Shown piece by piece: positions 4,704-7,921 of a stretch of 7,921 nt of DNA (within the stretch, counting starts at the first letter, position 1; each line of letters starts with the position of its first letter). The notes beneath the pieces were generated by a model. The model was not told where the DNA came from. It searched no databases and saw nothing but the letters and a program-made list of their open reading frames with translations. This DNA comes from Candidatus Zhuqueibacterota bacterium (GTDB lineage: Bacteria; Zhuqueibacterota; Zhuqueibacteria; Residuimicrobiales; Residuimicrobiaceae), in the NCBI GenBank assembly GCA_016934435.1, contig JAFGSU010000191.1, positions 1 to 7,921 of the forward strand, read 5' to 3'. The translations under genes were made by a program, and so were the position numbers.

Positions 4704-6602
4704 TTGAAAAATACACTCTGCCTTATCATGCTTTTGTCCTTAGCGGCATCTCCCCAGACGCTCGAGGAATTACGCGCGGTGAAAATCACAAACGTGGACA
4801 GCGATGTTCTCTTCTCAGATGCCGCCATTGCCGAAGCCATGGATTATCTGGCCTCCATCGGCATAAATACCATCCTGGCCGTTGTCTGGAACGGACACGG
4901 CGCCGACGGCGTATATACGCTCTACCCCAGCCATGTAATGGATAAGTTATTCGGCGCCCCTATGCATCCGGCTTTTCCGCGCGCCAGAGACCCGCTCAAA
5001 CGGCTGATCATTGAGGCGCACCGTAACGGGATGGAAGTCTTGCCGTGGTTCGAAATGGGATTTTCCACCAGCTATTCTCAAAACGGCGGCTATATCCTCG
5101 CGTCTTTTCCCGCCTGGGCGCTCAAAAATAATCAGGGACAGCTTTGTATAAAAAACGGTTTTGATTGGATGTCGGCGATAAACCCCGATATTCAAAACTT
5201 TATCCTCGCATTGACTACGGAAGTGATCGATACTTACGATGTCGATGGTGTGGAATATTCGGATCGCATTCCCGCCATGCCGGTGGAAGGCGGATACGAT
5301 TCCACCACGGTTGCCATCTACAGGGCTGAGCATAATGGTGCGTTGCCGCCACAAAATTATCGTGACTCTGCGTGGAAGCGCTGGCGCGCCGACAAACTGA
5401 CACAGTTCTATCGGATGGCTCGCGACTCGATCAAGGTAAGGGGAAAGCATTATCTTGTCTCTTCCAGCCCCAGCGTCTATCCCTGGTCCTATGACGAATA
5501 TCTGCAGGACTCGAAAACATGGCTCGAACAGGGCATCATAGACAATCTGATTCCACAGCTATATCGATACAACATAGAAGACTATCTCTTCGAGTGCGAT
5601 AAAACCCTGGGTTACTATCCAGCAGACAGACGGCACCTCATCTATGCCGGTATATTATTATACCTGAGGGGTGAAAATTATTTAATCACACCACAATTTC
5701 TCTCCCAGACAATTCAAGCGAACCGGGATCGAAACCTCCATGGCGAGGCTTTCTTTTTTTATCAAGGGCTTCGTCTGAATAACAATCAGCTGGGGAACCA
5801 CCTCAGACAAAAACACTATTCACAGCCGGCCATTACTCCGCTTCGTAATGGCCATATCTGGCGGCCAAAAGCATCCGTGGTAAACGAAGACGACATGGGT
5901 GTCAAAACAATGGGGGATTGGAGCGTTTCCGATATTGCCGGCTTTAAGCCCAATATTCTTATCAATAAAGATGCCCGTCACTATGCTGAAATTCAGTATA
6001 CCTTCTCTGTGGCCTTTAGCGCCTGGTATGACGTTTTTGCCTATATCGTCACCGGGCCCAAAGCAGCGACGCATGCACCTTATACACTCTATTCGGAGCA
6101 TGATTCAATAATGGTAACACTCAATCAAACCGATTATTACGGGTCTGGCTGGCAATATTTGCATACCGTTTATCTCTCGGCCGGTGAACACACGGTTGTT
6201 AAGCTGAGTAATCTTAATATTCCCTTCGATCAATACACCGTCGCCGATGCGATGATGATCATGCTCAATCGAAAGAAATCGCCGGAGGTAATCATAACAA
6301 AAGTGGACACTCCTAATAAATTAGAAGAGGTTGTTCCCGGTTCTTTGTTTTTGTCGCAGAATTATCCCAATCCTTTCAATGCAACGACAAGAATTTTTTT
6401 CACGGTGCCGCAGCCGGGTTGGGTAAAAATGAACATATTCGATATTATGGGTAAGCATCGGGCGGTGTTGGTTGATGAACGAAAAGCCCCCGGAGTGCAT
6501 TCTGTCAGATTTGACGGTTCCCACTTTCCTAGCGGCAGCTACTTTTATCGACTTCAAGTAAACGGATTAATTCAAACAAAATCGCTGGTAATCATTCAAT
6601 AA
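4704..6602 (+). CDS. Secreted GHL10-family glycoside hydrolase-like protein with golvesin-type domain and C-terminal sorting domain
   Basis: The 632-residue product has a signal peptide (M-K-N-T then a hydrophobic stretch to about residue 15) if read from TTG. Residues 22-360 match the GHL10 (DUF187, PF02638) TIM-barrel family: R-A-V-K-I-T-N-V-D-S-D at 24-34, Y-T-L-Y-P-S at 71-76, P-W-F-E-M-G-F at 114-120, Y-D-V-D-G-V-E-Y-S-D-R at 178-188, S-S-S-P-S-V-Y-P-W at 253-261 and L-I-P-Q-L-Y-R-Y at 282-289. Relatives include E. coli DigH (YddW), which cleaves denuded peptidoglycan strands; the substrate here is unknown. E117, D181, E184 and D187 are candidate acidic active-site residues. Residues 391-522 resemble golvesin/Xly-type beta domains (V-T-L-N-Q-T at 471-476, V-A-D-A at 513-516). 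Residues 546-632 are a NYPNPFN sorting domain. Together these indicate an exported, surface-bound or released glycan-acting protein. Confidence 0.88.
   Translation: MKNTLCLIMLLSLAASPQTLEELRAVKITNVDSDVLFSDAAIAEAMDYLASIGINTILAVVWNGHGADGVYTLYPSHVMDKLFGAPMHPAFPRARDPLKRLIIEAHRNGMEVLPWFEMGFSTSYSQNGGYILASFPAWALKNNQGQLCIKNGFDWMSAINPDIQNFILALTTEVIDTYDVDGVEYSDRIPAMPVEGGYDSTTVAIYRAEHNGALPPQNYRDSAWKRWRADKLTQFYRMARDSIKVRGKHYLVSSSPSVYPWSYDEYLQDSKTWLEQGIIDNLIPQLYRYNIEDYLFECDKTLGYYPADRRHLIYAGILLYLRGENYLITPQFLSQTIQANRDRNLHGEAFFFYQGLRLNNNQLGNHLRQKHYSQPAITPLRNGHIWRPKASVVNEDDMGVKTMGDWSVSDIAGFKPNILINKDARHYAEIQYTFSVAFSAWYDVFAYIVTGPKAATHAPYTLYSEHDSIMVTLNQTDYYGSGWQYLHTVYLSAGEHTVVKLSNLNIPFDQYTVADAMMIMLNRKKSPEVIITKVDTPNKLEEVVPGSLFLSQNYPNPFNATTRIFFTVPQPGWVKMNIFDIMGKHRAVLVDERKAPGVHSVRFDGSHFPSGSYFYRLQVNGLIQTKSLVIIQ
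6339..6599 (+). other. C-terminal secretion/sorting domain of the GHL10-family protein
   Basis: About 87 codons give N-Y-P-N-P-F-N at 553-559 of the protein, a central V-K-M-N-I-F-D-I-M-G strand pair, F-D-G-S in place of the W-D-G turn, and G-S-Y-F-Y-R-L at the end. It is the same domain type as at 2426-2698 but diverged. The DNA around the motif shares the exact 14-mer AATTATCCCAATCC with the first gene (2444-2457 and 6360-6373), explained by the conserved peptide rather than by recent gene conversion. Confidence 0.85.
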
Positions 6603-6615
6603 TGGAGTCGCAAAA

Positions 6616-7869
6616 ATGGGAAAAAGTTTTGCCGAGAAAATAATAGGGAAAAAAGCGGGTAAAACTGTTGTTCCTGGTGAAATCGTAACGGTTGTGCCAG
6701 ATATCGCCATGAGCCACGACAATACCGCGGCCATAGCAAAAACATTCAAGGAAATCGGCGTCGAAAAAATCGACAATCCCGAGCGCCACGTCATTATCCT
6801 CGACCACTGCGTTCCTGCCGCCAATGAAAAATTCGCGTTAAATCACAAAGAAATCCGTGAATTTGTCAGAGAACAGGGCATTTCACACTTTTATGATATT
6901 GAACGCGGCATTTGCCACCAGGTTCTTTGTGAGGAAGGATTTGCTCTGCCGGGCTATCTGATCGTCGGCAGTGATTCCCATACCACCACCTATGGTGCGT
7001 TCGGTGCGCTCGCTACCGGTATCGGTCGTAGCGAGATGGCTGTCATCTTTGCCACCGGCAAAATATGGTTGCGCGTACCGGAGACGATGAAAATAACCAT
7101 CAAAGGCGTTCTGCCCAGAGGCATCTCTTCCAAGGATGTCACGTTAAAAATAATCGGCGACATGAGCGCGGACGGCGGCCTGTACAAGTCCGTTTGGTTC
7201 GACGGCCCGACTGTATCGGATATGAGCATCGCCAGCCGGATGGTTCTTACCAATATGGCGGTTGAATTTGGCGCTAAAAACGGCTATATGGAACCGGATA
7301 ACAAGACGCTTGCATATCTTAAAAATCGTGCACGGGTAAAATTTGAGATCGTTCGTTCCGATAAAGATGCACAGTTAGAAAGCGTGACAGAAATCGATGT
7401 GAGTAATCTCGACCCTTTGGTTGCCTGTCCGCATACGTTAGATAATGTGAAATCCGTGTCGGCTTTGAAAGGCACAAAAATCGATCAAGTGTTTTTTGGC
7501 TCCTGTACGAATGCCCGTCTGGAAGATTTTGAGATTGTAGCTTCTGTGTTGCGCAATAAAAAAATTCATCCTTCTCTGCGCATGATCGTCATCCCGGCTT
7601 CGCAGCAGGTACTTTTGCAGGCGCTGGAAAGAGGGTATATTCAGGATCTGGCCAGAGCCGGCGCCACGATTGTGAACACGGGGTGTGGTCCCTGTATGGG
7701 AAACCACGAAGGAATCCTGGCGCCGGGAGAACGTGTGCTCAGCACTTCGAACAGAAATTTTAGAGGTCGCTTTGGCTGTAAGGATGCTGAAATATACCTT
7801 TGCAGTCCCCTCACCGCGGCCGTGAGCGCTTTGAAGGGTGAAATCGCCGATTTTCGTAAAGAGCTTTAG
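6616..7869 (+). CDS. leuC: 3-isopropylmalate dehydratase large subunit (or homoaconitate hydratase large subunit)
   Basis: This aconitase-family enzyme isomerises 2-isopropylmalate to 3-isopropylmalate in leucine synthesis, or homocitrate to homoisocitrate in lysine synthesis, in the cytoplasm together with a separate small subunit. The three ligands of the 4Fe-4S cluster are visible: C297 in F-G-S-C-T-N-A-R, and C357 and C360 in T-G-C-G-P-C-M-G. Other family motifs are M-S-H-D-N at 32-36, D-H-C-V-P at 63-67, G-S-D-S-H-T-T-T-Y-G-A at 118-128, and S-N-R-N-F-R-G-R-F-G at 378-387. At 417 residues it has the length of the LeuC2/archaeal-type branch rather than the longer enterobacterial enzyme (about 466), and no piece is missing. 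The ATG has GGAG 8 bases upstream. The gene starts 13 bases after the hydrolase stop and is followed after 14 bases by the small-subunit gene. Choice between leucine and lysine pathways cannot be settled from the large subunit alone. Confidence 0.9.
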   Translation: MGKSFAEKIIGKKAGKTVVPGEIVTVVPDIAMSHDNTAAIAKTFKEIGVEKIDNPERHVIILDHCVPAANEKFALNHKEIREFVREQGISHFYDIERGICHQVLCEEGFALPGYLIVGSDSHTTTYGAFGALATGIGRSEMAVIFATGKIWLRVPETMKITIKGVLPRGISSKDVTLKIIGDMSADGGLYKSVWFDGPTVSDMSIASRMVLTNMAVEFGAKNGYMEPDNKTLAYLKNRARVKFEIVRSDKDAQLESVTEIDVSNLDPLVACPHTLDNVKSVSALKGTKIDQVFFGSCTNARLEDFEIVASVLRNKKIHPSLRMIVIPASQQVLLQALERGYIQDLARAGATIVNTGCGPCMGNHEGILAPGERVLSTSNRNFRGRFGCKDAEIYLCSPLTAAVSALKGEIADFRKEL

Positions 7870-7883
7870 ACAGGAGAATAGCC

Positions 7884-7921
7884 ATGTCAAAAATAGTTGG
7901 CAAAATATGGAAATATGGAGA
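7884..7921 (+). CDS. leuD: 3-isopropylmalate dehydratase (or homoaconitase) small subunit, 3' partial
   Basis: Only 12 full codons are in the window, reading M-S-K-I-V-G-K-I-W-K-Y-G, and the next codon begins with GA. This matches the usual start of LeuD/HacB small subunits, where G-K-x-W-K-Y-G-D leads into the N-I-D-T-D motif. AGGAG at 7872-7876 lies 7 bases before the ATG. The position directly behind the large subunit is the standard leuCD order. The substrate-recognition loop that separates isopropylmalate from homoaconitate enzymes lies beyond the right edge. Confidence 0.8.
   Translation, partial: MSKIVGKIWKYG

Noticed and set aside
4947..5450. A 167-codon open frame on the - strand inside the hydrolase gene
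   Set aside because: It is opposite the conserved GHL10 core and has no domain pattern.
2444..6373. The 14-base identity AATTATCCCAATCC between the two sorting-domain genes as a DNA repeat or recombination site
   Set aside because: It encodes the conserved N-Y-P-N-P motif in both, and the DNA diverges at once on either side, so protein conservation explains it.
6511..6545. TTGACG as a -35 box for a leuC promoter inside the end of the hydrolase gene
   Set aside because: The nearest -10-like sequence, TACTTT at 6540, is 23 bases away, too far for a normal promoter, and the stretch encodes conserved residues of the sorting domain.
1..7921. CRISPR array, tRNA/rRNA, insertion sequence, toxin-antitoxin or defence system
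   Set aside because: Almost all of the window is accounted for by six + strand genes; no regularly spaced repeats, transposase motifs or RNA gene signatures were visible.

Overview
The window (roughly 48-50% G+C by eye) carries six genes, all on the + strand and closely packed. It opens inside one gene and ends 38 bases into another. Two of the genes encode large secreted proteins that end in the 'NYPNPFN' C-terminal sorting domain. That domain is typical of the Fibrobacteres-Chlorobi-Bacteroidetes (FCB) superphylum and of related candidate phyla such as Calditrichota, KSB1, Marinimicrobia and Zixibacteria. The spelling YPNPFNPET, the FlgD-like fold pattern and the arrays of carboxypeptidase-regulatory-like repeats suggest an uncultured FCB-type bacterium of the Calditrichota/KSB1 kind. 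That placement is inference from protein style, not from a marker gene.

Layout. (1) 1-2701: the 3' part of a very large secreted repeat protein, with seven complete carboxypeptidase-regulatory-like beta-sandwich modules, the tail of an eighth, and a C-terminal sorting domain. Its reading frame is open through the left edge, so the first ATG in the window is not its start. (2) 2727-3191: a small probable lipoprotein with one Ig-like beta-sandwich. (3) 3217-4584: an unrecognised 455-residue cysteine-rich protein. It combines an N-terminal GYPSCC...CPNC domain, one hydrophobic segment, a thrombospondin-type-3-like calcium motif and a duplicated C-x2-C/NMGY/NP/VPY module. (4) 4585-4703: the only sizeable spacer, with short G+C-rich palindromes and a weak promoter candidate. 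(5) 4704-6602: a secreted GHL10-family glycoside hydrolase-like protein with a golvesin-type domain and a sorting domain, started by TTG. (6) 6616-7869: the aconitase-family large subunit of 3-isopropylmalate dehydratase (LeuC) or homoaconitase. (7) 7884-end: the first 12 codons of its small subunit.

How they fit together. The first three genes are separated by only about 25 bases each and could be one transcript, with the spacer at 4585-4703 as the likely point of a new transcription start. The two sorting-domain proteins should be clients of the same secretion machinery (type IX secretion or an equivalent), which is not encoded here. The leuC-leuD pair is ordinary branched-chain amino acid (or lysine) biosynthesis. 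It sits only 13 bases behind the secreted hydrolase with no visible terminator between them, so the two functions may share a message by proximity rather than by pathway. The part most likely to be undescribed is the protein at 3217-4584. No RNA genes, CRISPR arrays, insertion sequences, integrases or defence genes were seen.
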